Below are positions 49,186 through 58,902 of a stretch of DNA of 64,000 bases, piece by piece. The notes below the pieces were generated by a model. The model had not been told where the DNA came from, made no database searches, and saw only the letters and a list, made by a program, of their open reading frames with translations. Within the stretch, counting starts at the first letter, position 1. Each line of letters opens with the position of its first letter. The position numbers and the translations under genes were made by a program. The stretch comes from Dipteris shenzhenensis (taxonomy: Eukaryota; Polypodiophyta; Polypodiopsida; Gleicheniales): NCBI GenBank assembly GCA_047967505.1, contig CM106540.1; one strand, written 5' to 3'.

Positions 49186-49270
49186 TTTTTTTTGCCGAAA
49201 AAACAGTGCTAATTATATTACTTCGAAAACAAGATACATGAGGTCAGCTTTGCAACTGACGGGGCTGCAT

Positions 49271-51117
49271 TCACAAATCGGACACAGCCCAAAAAGGTAA
49301 CAAAAAAGTAAAGCTCTCTCTCATGGAGGGATCAGGCGAGTGTGAATGAACAGCCAGAGAGGTGGTGAGTAGCGCCACTGAAGGCCCTGCGAAGTATGCT
49401 CGAAGAAGAGGCCCTGTGTGTCCCAATCCCTGTGTGTCCCAATCACGGAGGAAACGTCTCCGCTTCTCCCGGCCAGCCCGGGAGTCTCCCTGTATCTGGT
49501 CTCACTGGCCTCTGAGGGTGTGTATAATCTCACTCCAGATGTCAGTCATGACCTGGGCAGTCGAAAGGGAGGTGCCACCGAGGATCTGCGCGCAGCGCGA
49601 GGTCCAAATGTGCCATTCTGCGATGCTGCTAATAATCTCCCAGACTGGCTGCCTCTCCTGAGATCCTGTGCCAGCCTCTGCCAGGTGCGGTGGAATGCTC
49701 TCGAGCGGCCCCCACGTCCCCTGTGTGATAAGGAACGTGGGGTCCTGCGGACATGCCTCGAACAAGTGATGAAAACCAGGTGCGGTGATGCACTAGCAGA
49801 ACGCGCCCCAAGTGATCAAACCTAACTCCGGTGCTGCGCGAGTAAGGATCCTAAAGGTCCACCTCCACACTTCCTGGGCACGAGTGCAGCTCCACAGGCA
49901 GTGTTTTGGTGACTCCTCGTCCTCATGACAGATCTGACAACGTCCATCCTGACCTACCTGCCGCAACCAGCTCTCTGGCCATCTCCACTCTCCTGGGTCC
50001 CAATCAAGCTCTGACAAGGCCCGCCCCTCCCAGAGCCAGAGTCGCCATAACTGCAGCTGATCCTGCTCTATACTGGGATCGGTCCGCCAAACCTTCCCCA
50101 CGAGGCCTACGACCCGAACCCTCTGCCATGGGAGTAGGGGGTCGATGAGCACATCCTCTCTCCTGAGTCGGTCGTCCCCCATAACCACGAAAAAGGAAAC
50201 AGAGGTGTCGTCCATCCGACCTACAACCACCAGTGGGATGCCACGGGGGGTGAACTGTCCCAGCCAACGGTCATCACCAGGCATGAGGATCTGAATCTCG
50301 GGTGGAACCAACCAATCAGCTAGAATCGCTCCGTCTATCTCCGTGCGTCTCGCCTGAGCTCCACGGGCACCTCCAGCTGCGACTGCTAGAGCAGCGGTCT
50401 TCAAGTGTCTGTACGTGTCCCTCCAAACTCGAAGGGACCGGGCTGGCCCCCGCATCCAGCCGTCCCACCTGATGTGTGATCTCTCCCCCAGCTGAAGGCC
50501 CTCGGCATCTCTGACCTGACCGTTCCAGATGAGCGGCTGGCGATCGATCTCCTCCTGACAGCTAGGAGGGGACTGTATGAGACTGAGGCGGAGCCGCCTC
50601 CAAACCATGAGGAGGCTACGAACGAGTGGGGAGCGGGGCTGAGTGAGCGGGACGGAAGTGAAGATCCACCTGAGGGACGGTAGCCACTCTCCACCTCGGC
50701 GCGGGACACAAGAACCGACCCCCTGCTGAAGTAACATCTTCCACGTTTGCCCCCCCGGGGTCAAACCGCGGATAACTAACTTGCCCAGCAGGGCCTGACT
50801 CTGAAGCTCTGGATCGATGACCCCCAAGCCACCCTCAGCCTGCGGAAGAATGACTGTCTGCCAGGCAACCCTGGCTCTGGTATCTCTGAGACCGCGTCCC
50901 CCCCAGACCACAGGAAGTTCCCGACCAACCTCCTAAGCTGTGCCACGCTGGATCTCGAGAAACACCAACAGGAAGCCACATACCATGCCGTGGCTAGGAG
51001 GACCTGGTTGACTACAAGAGCACGACCTGCAAGAGAGAGCTTAGCAGTGCTCCAGAAAGCCAGCTTCCGTTGAATGGAATCTAGCACCGGGAGAAACTAC
51101 TGAGCTGGCGTGATATC
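49271..51117 (-). pseudogene. LINE ORF2, C-terminal part
   Basis: This part continues ORF2 after the copia insertion. It begins in the thumb region (VLDSIQRKLAFW, LAGRALVVNQVLLATAWYV), with LVGNFLWSGG followed by a one-base frameshift in a C7 run (50898-50904). It then runs through a long C-terminal region to the zinc-binding block CQICHEDEESPKHCLWSC (zf-RVT type). In-frame TAG occurs at 51097-51099 and 49793-49795. A TGA at 49502-49504 is either the natural stop or a CGA-to-TGA change, since the same frame stays open for 76 more codons to a TGA at 49271-49273. Related blocks occur in the decayed copies at 34.3 and 39.6 kb. Confidence 0.75.
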
Positions 51118-51122
51118 CAGGC
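51118..51122. repeat. Copia target-site duplication, left copy
   Basis: CAGGC. The right copy is at 56521-56525. Removing the element and one copy restores the LINE ORF2 frame across the junction, which confirms both ends of the insertion. Confidence 0.8.
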
Positions 51123-51356
51123 TGTGGCGAGGGAGAGAAAGAGCACACCGACACACAAGCAGGATGAACACAAGAGTGTGGGGATAAAAATATGTGTGTA
51201 CCTCCCCTAGCACACAGTCAACCTTTTATATGAAAGGATAAGGTTACAACACTAAGTACACGTACACCGTACTTAGTGTACTTAACAAATAAAAGTACTA
51301 ACTGTACTTAAGTGTACTAACTGTACTTGGGTGGCCATAGTGCCTTTACCCCAACA
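51123..51356 (-). repeat. Copia 3' LTR (234 bp)
   Basis: On the minus strand it begins TGTTGGGGTAAAGGC right after the polypurine tract and ends CTCGCCACA. It closely matches 62353-62578 of the second copy. It contains repeated AGTACAGTTAGTAC words and a TATA box (CATATAAAAGG). Confidence 0.8.
51222..51232 (-). promoter_or_regulatory. TATA box in the copia LTR
   Basis: The minus strand reads CATATAAAAGG, followed about 30 bases on by the expected transcription start of the element. The second LTR copy has the nearly identical CATATAAAAAG. Confidence 0.5.
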
Positions 51357-51370
51357 ACCTCCCACTTAAA
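51357..51370 (-). other. Copia polypurine tract
   Basis: TTTAAGTGGGAGGT lies immediately upstream of the LTR start TGTTGGGG and about 30 bases after the gag-pol stop. It is the usual primer for plus-strand DNA synthesis. The same sequence is present in the second copy at 62579-62592. Confidence 0.65.
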
Positions 51371-51403
51371 GGCAATATGCCCTCAAGTAAAAATAAATGA
51401 GGC

Positions 51404-54400
51404 TCAACCTATACCCATCAACTGTCGGCAATGTGCAAACCGCTCTGCAGGCAAGCCTTTTGTCAACAAATCTGTTGGATTATCATCTGTGTGAATCTTG
51501 ACAAGCTGAATCAGCTTATCATCTATTACCTCCCTGATGAAGTGATACTTCACATCAATGTGCTTTGTCTTTGCATGAAAGACAGGATTGTGTGCCAACT
51601 GAATAGCACTCTAACTGTCACAATGCAACAATGGAATATCACCTGTAATGCCCAAGTCTCCCACTAGCCGAGATAACCATAAGGCCTCCTTGCATGCCTC
51701 TTTGGCTGCAATATATTCAGCTTCCGTGGTAGACAAGGCTATGCACTGCTGCATCCTTGACATCCATGACACTGCACCTCCAGTGAATGTATAAATAACC
51801 GGTAGTAGACTTCCGGTTATCTGGATGACCAGCAAAATCTGAATCCACATAACCATGCACCTTTGCATCTCGCTTGCCAAAGCATATGCACAACTCCTGT
51901 GTGCCCTTCAGGTATCTCATGATACCTTTCACTGCATTCCAATGCTTCTTGCCTGGATTTGCCATTTATCTGCTAACCACTCCCACTGCAAACGCAATAT
52001 CAGGTCTGGTAGCAACCATGGCATACATGAGACTGCCACAAGCTGAAGCATACGGAATCTTGGCCATTTCAGCCCTATTAGCATCTGAGTGTGGGCTGTC
52101 CATTGCACTGAGTTTCACATATGGAGGCAATGGAGAACTAAGGGTCTTCCCCCCCTCCATATGAAACCTGTGCAATACTTTGCCAATATATTCGGTCTGA
52201 GACAAATACAACAAACGCTGTCCCCTGTCTCTCCGTATCCGCATTCCCAGTATGTGATTTGCATCACCAAGGTCCATCATATCAAAGGCCTCATGCAATC
52301 TTTTCTTAAGGTCATCAAGCTCCTTACGAGCTTTACCAGCAATAAGCATGTCATCCACATATAAAATGAGAATGATTAAGCTGCCATTTGCAGCCCCTTT
52401 GGTATATAAGCAGTGATCGTCATCACTTCTCCTGAAACCTTGGGACTTCATGAAGGTATCAAATTTCTTATACCATTCCCTTGGTGCCTGTTTCAGCCCG
52501 TAAAGGCTCTTCTTAAGCTTGCATACAAGTGACTCCTTGCCCTTGACTGCAAATCCTTCTGGCTGCTGCATGTAGATCTCCTCATGAAGATCACCGTGAA
52601 GAAAGGTTGTCTTCACATCCATTTGGCATAATTCCAAATTCTCACATGCAACCAAAGCAAGTACAATCCTGAGTGTGGTCATCTTAACCACTGGAGAAAA
52701 GATCTCATCAAAATCGACACCATACTCCTGCTTAAAGCCCTTGGCAACCAACCTGGCTTTATACCTTGGCTTAGCTCCAAGTGTGACTTTCAATCTATAC
52801 ACCCACTTGCATGGCAGTACTTTCATGCCCTTAGGCAACTGCACCAATTCCCAAGTACCATTTTTATGGAGACTGTCCATTTCAGACTTCATGGCTAGTT
52901 CCCATAGCCTTTTATCATGCATTTGCACGGCTTCCTTGTAACAGGAAGGTTCTCCACAGTCTGTAAGCATAATAAAATCTGCTCCTGGAACAAATCTGTC
53001 TGGCGGTTTCATTTGTCGAGTGGACCTTCGGACCCATTGGTCTTGCTGTCCAACTTGCTGCTCACCTAAAACAGGTGGCTGTTCAAGTAGATCAAGCTGC
53101 AGAATTATGCCTGGGAGGTCTTCCAAAGGTGGCATGTCCCGTAGTACATCTTCCGCCACTGCGGGCTGTCCATTTGGACCTGCTGCAGCATCATGCATTG
53201 GCTGATTACGCTGCTGTTGTGGCTGATTCGCAGCTTGCCTGAATTCTACAGGATGTCCCGAGTCATCAATGTCAACCTATGAAGCATCAGAAGGCTTATC
53301 TGCTGCCTTAAACATACATGACTCATCAAATAAGACATCATTGCTGCGTATTAGCTTCTTATTCACAGGATCCCATAGGCGGTAACCCATCTCACCACTG
53401 TCACCATATCCAAGAAAAATGCATTTAAGAGACTTAGGATCAAGTTTGCTGCCATCTTCTCTGCGTATATGCACGTACGCAGTGCAGCCAAAGACCCTCA
53501 AGTGCTTATAGGAAGGAGGTTTTCCTGTCCAAAGCTCCTCTGGCACTCTGCCATCTAGTCTTTTATTTGGTGACCTATTGATGAGGTGTACTGCTGTTTT
53601 TACAGCCTCAGCCCAAAATCCATGAGGTAAAGCAGCATGTGACATCATAGAGCGGGACTTTTCCTGTATGGTTCTATTCATACGCTCTGCAGTGCCGTTT
53701 TGCGTTGGACTGTAAGGAGCAGTGAGTTCTCTTTTAATACCTCTAGCATCACAAAATGCATTGGATGCATTAGACATATACTCCCCACAGTTATCTGACC
53801 GCAAAGCCTTCAGTGTTCTGCCTATTTGGTTCTCAACCATAGCAAGCCATTTCTGGAACACTGGAAAGACATCACTCTTCAATCGAAGAGGATACACCCA
53901 CACCTTCCTTGTGGAATCATCTATAAATGTGACAAAGTACCGTGCACCTCCAAGTGAAGGACTAGGCATCTCACACACGTCTGTATGCACAAGCTCAAGT
54001 TGAGCATCTTTATGTCCTAATCTCCTTTTATGAGGACACTGTAACTGTCTACCATATATGCAGTGCTCACAAAACTTTAAATCAGAAAATTTAAGAGACG
54101 GTAAGTAGCCAAGGCGAGCCAATTGCTCCATTCCACTTATGCTCATATGTCCCATCCGGCTATGCCACATAGAAATATTCGGCAGCTCGGTGGCATGAAT
54201 ATCAGCATGATTACATACTTTAGCATGAAGAGTATACATTGTGTCAACCTTAGAGCCTCTGGCAACAACCAGGGCACCTTTGGTGACCTTCCAGAAACCA
54301 TGACCAACGCTGGTCACAAAACCTTCGTCATCCAACATGCCAGTAGAAATCAGATTTTTCTTGACTTCGGGTACATGCCTGACATTGTGAAGCATAAGCT

Positions 54401-55505
54401 GAGTACCATCAGCAAATACAAGCCTGACATCTCCAACACCGACAATACTGCATGCATGATTATCCCCTAGAAAAACGACTCCATTACTGCCTGCTGCATA
54501 CCTTACAAACAATTCTTTGTAAGGTGTAACATGGAATGAGGCACCTGAGTCAATGATCCAAGAGTGCATGTCTGCAAAATCTCCTGCATGGAGAGAATAA
54601 GCATCCAAAGTAGAGAGAAATAGAACCTCTCCCTCACTGTCATAACCGTGTGTAGAATGAAGCTCTTCAATCTTCACACTGCTCTTGCCATTGCTTACTG
54701 GTACAATTGCCTTTGCATCTGACGCATCAGTGTTTTTGGCTTTGTCTCTCTTATCACTTTTCAGTTTAAAGCACTCCTTTTTGGTATGTCCCTTTTTGCC
54801 ACAGTAGTAGCACTCAACATCTTTGTTGGAGCGGGACTTGCTCCTCCCTTTTCCCCTTTCCTGAGATTTGCCTCTTTGCTGACTTCTACCCCTTGCATTT
54901 GAGGCATTGTTAGGCTTTACTGCATCTTGAGCTTTGAGCTTCTGCTCTTCTTGCAAAATCAGCCCTGTGATATCTGAAAAACTTATGAAAGTGTTTGCAT
55001 TTGTTACAGCTGTGGTGAATGTATCCCAACTTTCAGGAAGAGAGATCAAGAGTGCCATACCCTTGGTTTCCTCATCCACCACATACTTTTGATTTGCAAG
55101 TTGAGTGACAATTGAATTAAACTCATTGAGATGTGCATCCATGGAGGTCCCTTCCTTCATCTTCAGATTGAAGAACTTGCGCAACCAATATATCTTTGTG
55201 GCTACACTTTGCTGCTCATATGTGTCCTGTAGCTTTTTCCACACACCCCAGGCTGTTTTTTCACCATCCACATTCCAAACAACACTTTCATGGAGTGACA
55301 ATTCAATTATGGACTTTGCTGACAGATCAGCTAGTGCCCAAGCATCATCAGTTGTGCCAGTGGGCTTCACACCTTTGTGTATAATAGGAGCATGAAACTG
55401 CCTGAGAATTAGCACATTCAGGACCATCTTTTTCCACATTGGGTAGTTAGCAGCACCCTGCAACTTTTTAATATTGAGAAGAGAAGATTCCGAGGATGAA
55501 GCCAT
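51404..55505 (-). pseudogene. Copia gag-pol polyprotein (three lesions)
   Basis: Start ATG chosen at 55505 (MASSSESSLLNIKKLQG), as in other copia gags. An upstream extension of the frame to 55646 is not gag-like. Domains in order: gag (LQGAANYPMWKKMV), CCHC knuckle CYYCGKKGHTKKEC (54812-54771), protease WIIDSGASFHVTP, pre-integrase HSRMGHMS, integrase with HTDVC, RSDNCGEY and TAERMNR (D, D, E), reverse transcriptase with the LVAKGFKQEYGVDFDEIFSP, LYGLKQAPREWY and YVDD (52361-52350) blocks, and RNase H GYVDSDFAG with SKT/KHID near the end. Lesions: TAG at 53277-53279, TAA at 51966-51968 (the sister copy reads TAT here) and a 2-base deletion near 51796 (TAAATA against TAAACATA). Otherwise it is nearly intact and therefore young. 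Confidence 0.85.
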
Positions 55506-56520
55506 TACAATCAGCAAGAAATATAACCCACACTTGGGTGCCTGACTCCCTGCAAACCAAGTGCTTATAGGCACTTGAAATGTGCTCAAAGAATTTAATT
55601 CCTGCAGCAGAACAACAGGAACTGCACCTGCAAATATTTCTCCCAATTAACAGAAAATTATAACTGTTTACTGCTTGCTGCAGTACCCGAACAGCAACTG
55701 TGTTTGCATCATTAAATGCACTGTTGTACAATCAGCAATACTCTGATATTAAAGCAGCATCTGCCCTGCAATTACAGTGAAAAAACAGCAGTGTATTTTG
55801 CACTCTGTACTTCTGTACAATGACTGTAATCAGCCCCACAGTTGACACAGAACAGTACCTGACTGTACCAGAAAGTACAGAATCAGTAAATGGCTGTTTG
55901 ACTGTTCAAACCTGTCAACTTCAAGCTTCAAGATACCAATAAAACTGTAAAACACAGTTTAGAGTAGGATTTAGGCAAAAGCCCCTTGACTGGAGGCAAA
56001 ATTCTCAGAATTTTGAGTGCATTTACTGCTTCACTGACCACTGCAAGGCAGTTAAATTGCTTCCCCCAGCACTGATATGCATCCAATTGCAAAACCCCCA
56101 ATTTGACTTGCACATTAAGTGCTCAAGTCTACAAAGTAATACTCAATGTAGCTTCTACTGTCCCGTGGATCAACAAATGCATACAAATCCTGCAAGAATC
56201 AACTCCAAATAGGAGGATAAACGCAATGCATGCGTATACAAGCCAATACTTGGCACTCGCTACAAAAGCCCCTTGATTCTGCACTTCACTATTGAGGATT
56301 TCCTCACAGAGTAGGCATAGACAATTATCTGTTTCCCCCAATGCCAGTAATGCTCACAATGAGCTCGAAGGATGCACCTGTACCTATAACACTGCCGGAG
56401 CAGTTGAAGAAAAATTCTGACGAGAGCTCGTAGGCCTGGCAGGCTGTCTTGGATGTGCAATGGAGGAGTCGCCTGCGTGGCGGCTTGTCGGACCGTTGGT
56501 GGCGTCACCTATGCCACACA
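55506..56520 (-). other. Copia 5' region lacking a recognisable LTR
   Basis: About 1.0 kb between the target site and gag. On the minus strand it starts TGTGTGGCATAGGTGACG. It shares no evident similarity with the 234-bp 3' LTR. It contains two diverged direct copies of a roughly 100-bp segment (minus strand: 'tgggggaaacagataattg' and 'gctgggggaagcaatttaa', each followed by 'caaggggcttttg', at about 56350-56260 and 56065-55975). It may be a captured host sequence or an unusual leader. Confidence 0.5.
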
Positions 56521-58902
56521 CAGGCCGACCTGAAAGCCGAGATATCTAGTTGTCTGTCCCCGCGGGATCCACCTGAAACCCAAAAACCTCCCCCACTGTG
56601 AGCACGCCTCAGGGTTTGTGAGAAAACCAACTGATTTGTTCCAGTTGATTTTCGCACCGGCTGCCGAACAGAAGACCTCTAGGGCCATCCTCACCCTCTC
56701 CAGCATCATCTCATCATCCTGGATATACAGTGCTGTGTCATCTGCATACTCCGAATCCAGGAGCTCCGTGTCCTCCCTGATGGGAAGGCAAACACCCCGG
56801 ATCCCGGTCGACCTCGCCCGAAGGTAGTATGTCATAGCCTCGGCGAAGAAGAGAAATAGGTAAGGAGCAAGGGGGCAACCCTGACGCACTGATCTCTCCA
56901 AACGAAATCGCTCTCCCATCCTGCCGCCGATGATGACCCTGCTAGAAGCTGTCCTGTATAACGCTGAAATACCCTGAATCCATCCTACTGGGAAACCTAG
57001 TCGCTCCAGAGTACCCTCCAGGAAGGACCAGTCCACTCGATCGTAGGCCTTCTCAAAGTCGAGAAGTAGGATGGCTAAATGTGACCCACTGTGCTGAGCC
57101 CACTCCGCCGCCTCTGAGAAGATGAAGACATTATCCAGGATACTGCGATCCTGGACAAAGCCTGTTTGAGTGTCATAAATGAGGTCAGGAAGTAGAGGCC
57201 GAACTCTGGCGTTGATCATCTTGGCAAGGATTTTGTAGGCAGTGGTGAGGAGAGTGATCGGGCGCCACTGACGGATCTCCTGTCGATCTCCTCCCTTCGG
57301 GATGAGGCAAATCAGTCCCGAGGAGAGGCTCTCTCGCATATATCTGCTGCTGAAAATCCTCTGGAGGGCTGCTAGGAGGGGCTGATGGATCTGATCCCAG
57401 AAGGAGGTGAAGAAAGCGCGAGATAGCCCATCCTCGCCAGGGCATTTCTGCCCATCGATGGCCATCAAGGCCTCCAACATCTCGTCAGTAGTGAACGGTG
57501 CCAACAACGTCGCCTGCATGCTGGGCTGAACCAGGGCTAGAATGTGCCTCCACACCTCCTCGCGGGAGCGTCGAGTGCGAGGGGCAAGCTGCTCCTGCTG
57601 GAAAAGAGCCCTGTAGAAGTCGGTAGCCAACCCCAAGACCTCACCCGGATCAGTAACGATGTGCCCCTTCGCTATCCTAAGACTCTGTAGCTAATCACCT
57701 GCTGCTCTCTGGCCATGCGTCCTGAAGAACTCCCTGCACATCCGGTCGCCCTTCCGAGCCCAGAATGAGAGAGAGGCGTGATAGGAAAACTCTGAACGGC
57801 GCTGGAGAGTCTCCTCAAGAAGGGCTCTGGCTCGAAGGGCCTAGATCCGAAGCTCCTCCGAGCCCGGGGCTGCCTGCTGGAGTCGCTAAATGGAAGCGAG
57901 GTCCCTACGAAGAGCTCTCTCTCTGCCCCACCACTCCTGTCGAACCTAAAGGGCTGCGAGCTAGCAAATCTGGCTGGACTCCTGCAAAGCCTGCGCCACC
58001 GAATCAACCAGATCCACGCACTCGCCCCAATCTCTGTCCCATAGGCTACCGATACTGCTGCGCACGTCCTCCCTCAAGAAGATGGAGTCGGGAATCCGGC
58101 ACGAATGGGGAGGAAGGGACTGAACTGCCGAGTCTAATGATAAGAGCACAGGCGCGTGGTCGAAAAGTGTCGTCCCTGGTACTATACCCGCCTGACCGCC
58201 TCTGCTGATGGCCCAATCACTGACATAAAATCTATCCAGTCTCTCCAGGAGTCTGCCTCCTTCCCTGCAGAAGCCCCACGAGAAGTCCAAGCTCCCGTGC
58301 CAACGACAGAAGGACAGGTCTCTCCAATTGTCCCTACCTCCTGTCGCGAAGATAAAGGAGTCCCAAGCGGACTGCTCTGCCTGAGCCATACCTATAAACT
58401 CTAGTCCTCTGCCCTGCTGGTCCTCCAAGGTCTCCAGATTGTTGAAGTCACCTCCAACAATCCAGGAATCCATGTCTGGGAGAATCCCTGTGAGTGTCCT
58501 CCAGAACGTGGCTCTGCATCGGAGGTCTGTGGGAGCATAGATGTTGAGGATTCCTATTTTGGAACCCTCCAACTCTAGGCCTACCCAAAGGGCACGGTCT
58601 GGGATCAACGTACCATGACCAAAAACTCCCTCGGCTAACTGCTCGCACACGGAAGTACAGACACCGCCACTCCTCCCCTGTGCGCCGATCGAGGGCTCCC
58701 AATAAGTGTGAGAGCGTCCAGGGAGAATCTTCCCGCAGCTACGGGAATGAGCCACAGAAAGCTTGTGCTCCTGGAGCAGAAGTATATCCAAGCGACCAAT
58801 CACTGCTGGCTGAAGTTCCTGTCTCAAGATGAGCTTCCTAGGACCACGGGTGCCAGAAGAATGAAACCCGTTCACATTCCAGGAGACAAGGTGTAGGCTC
58901 AT
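56521..58902 (-). pseudogene. LINE ORF2, endonuclease and reverse transcriptase part
   Basis: The start ATG at 58902 overlaps the ORF1 stop (ATGA). Endonuclease, residues 1 to about 255: SWNVNGF (7-13), LLQEHK with catalytic Glu45, GGDFN (150-154), FDHAPVLL with the terminal Asp-His (248-249). A connector follows (57960-57640) with five TAG codons in frame. The reverse transcriptase then has LICLIPKGG, WRPITLL, FVQDRSILDN, LLDFEKAYDRVDW, VRQGCPLAPYLF and the catalytic YADD at 56748-56737. The end CTG at 56521 is followed directly by the copia element. Joining to 51117 after removing the insertion keeps the frame (...GFQVGL, then DITPAQ). Confidence 0.8.

Larger units (their letters stand above)
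51123..56520 (-). mobile_element. Ty1-copia retrotransposon nested in the LINE
   Basis: 5398 bp, beginning TGTGGCG and ending CCACACA on the plus strand, with a 5-bp CAGGC duplication. Minus-strand order: about 1 kb of leader of unknown origin (56520-55506), gag-pol (55505-51404), polypurine tract (51370-51357) and LTR (51356-51123). A matching LTR at the 5' end and a tRNA-Met primer site (TGGTATCAGAGC) were not found. The nearest match is TAATATCAGAGT at about 55752-55741. The gag-pol frame has one TAG, one TAA and one 2-base deletion. A second copy of the same family starts at 62353. Confidence 0.8.

Noticed and set aside
51431-52364. Plus-strand open frames opposite the copia RNase H and reverse transcriptase (repeated at 62653-63587)
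   Set aside because: The same shadow frames appear in both copies because the sense strands are alike. The sense strand holds all catalytic motifs.
55506-55646. Upstream extension of the copia gag frame to 55646
   Set aside because: The extra residues do not look like copia gag. The typical gag start is at 55505.
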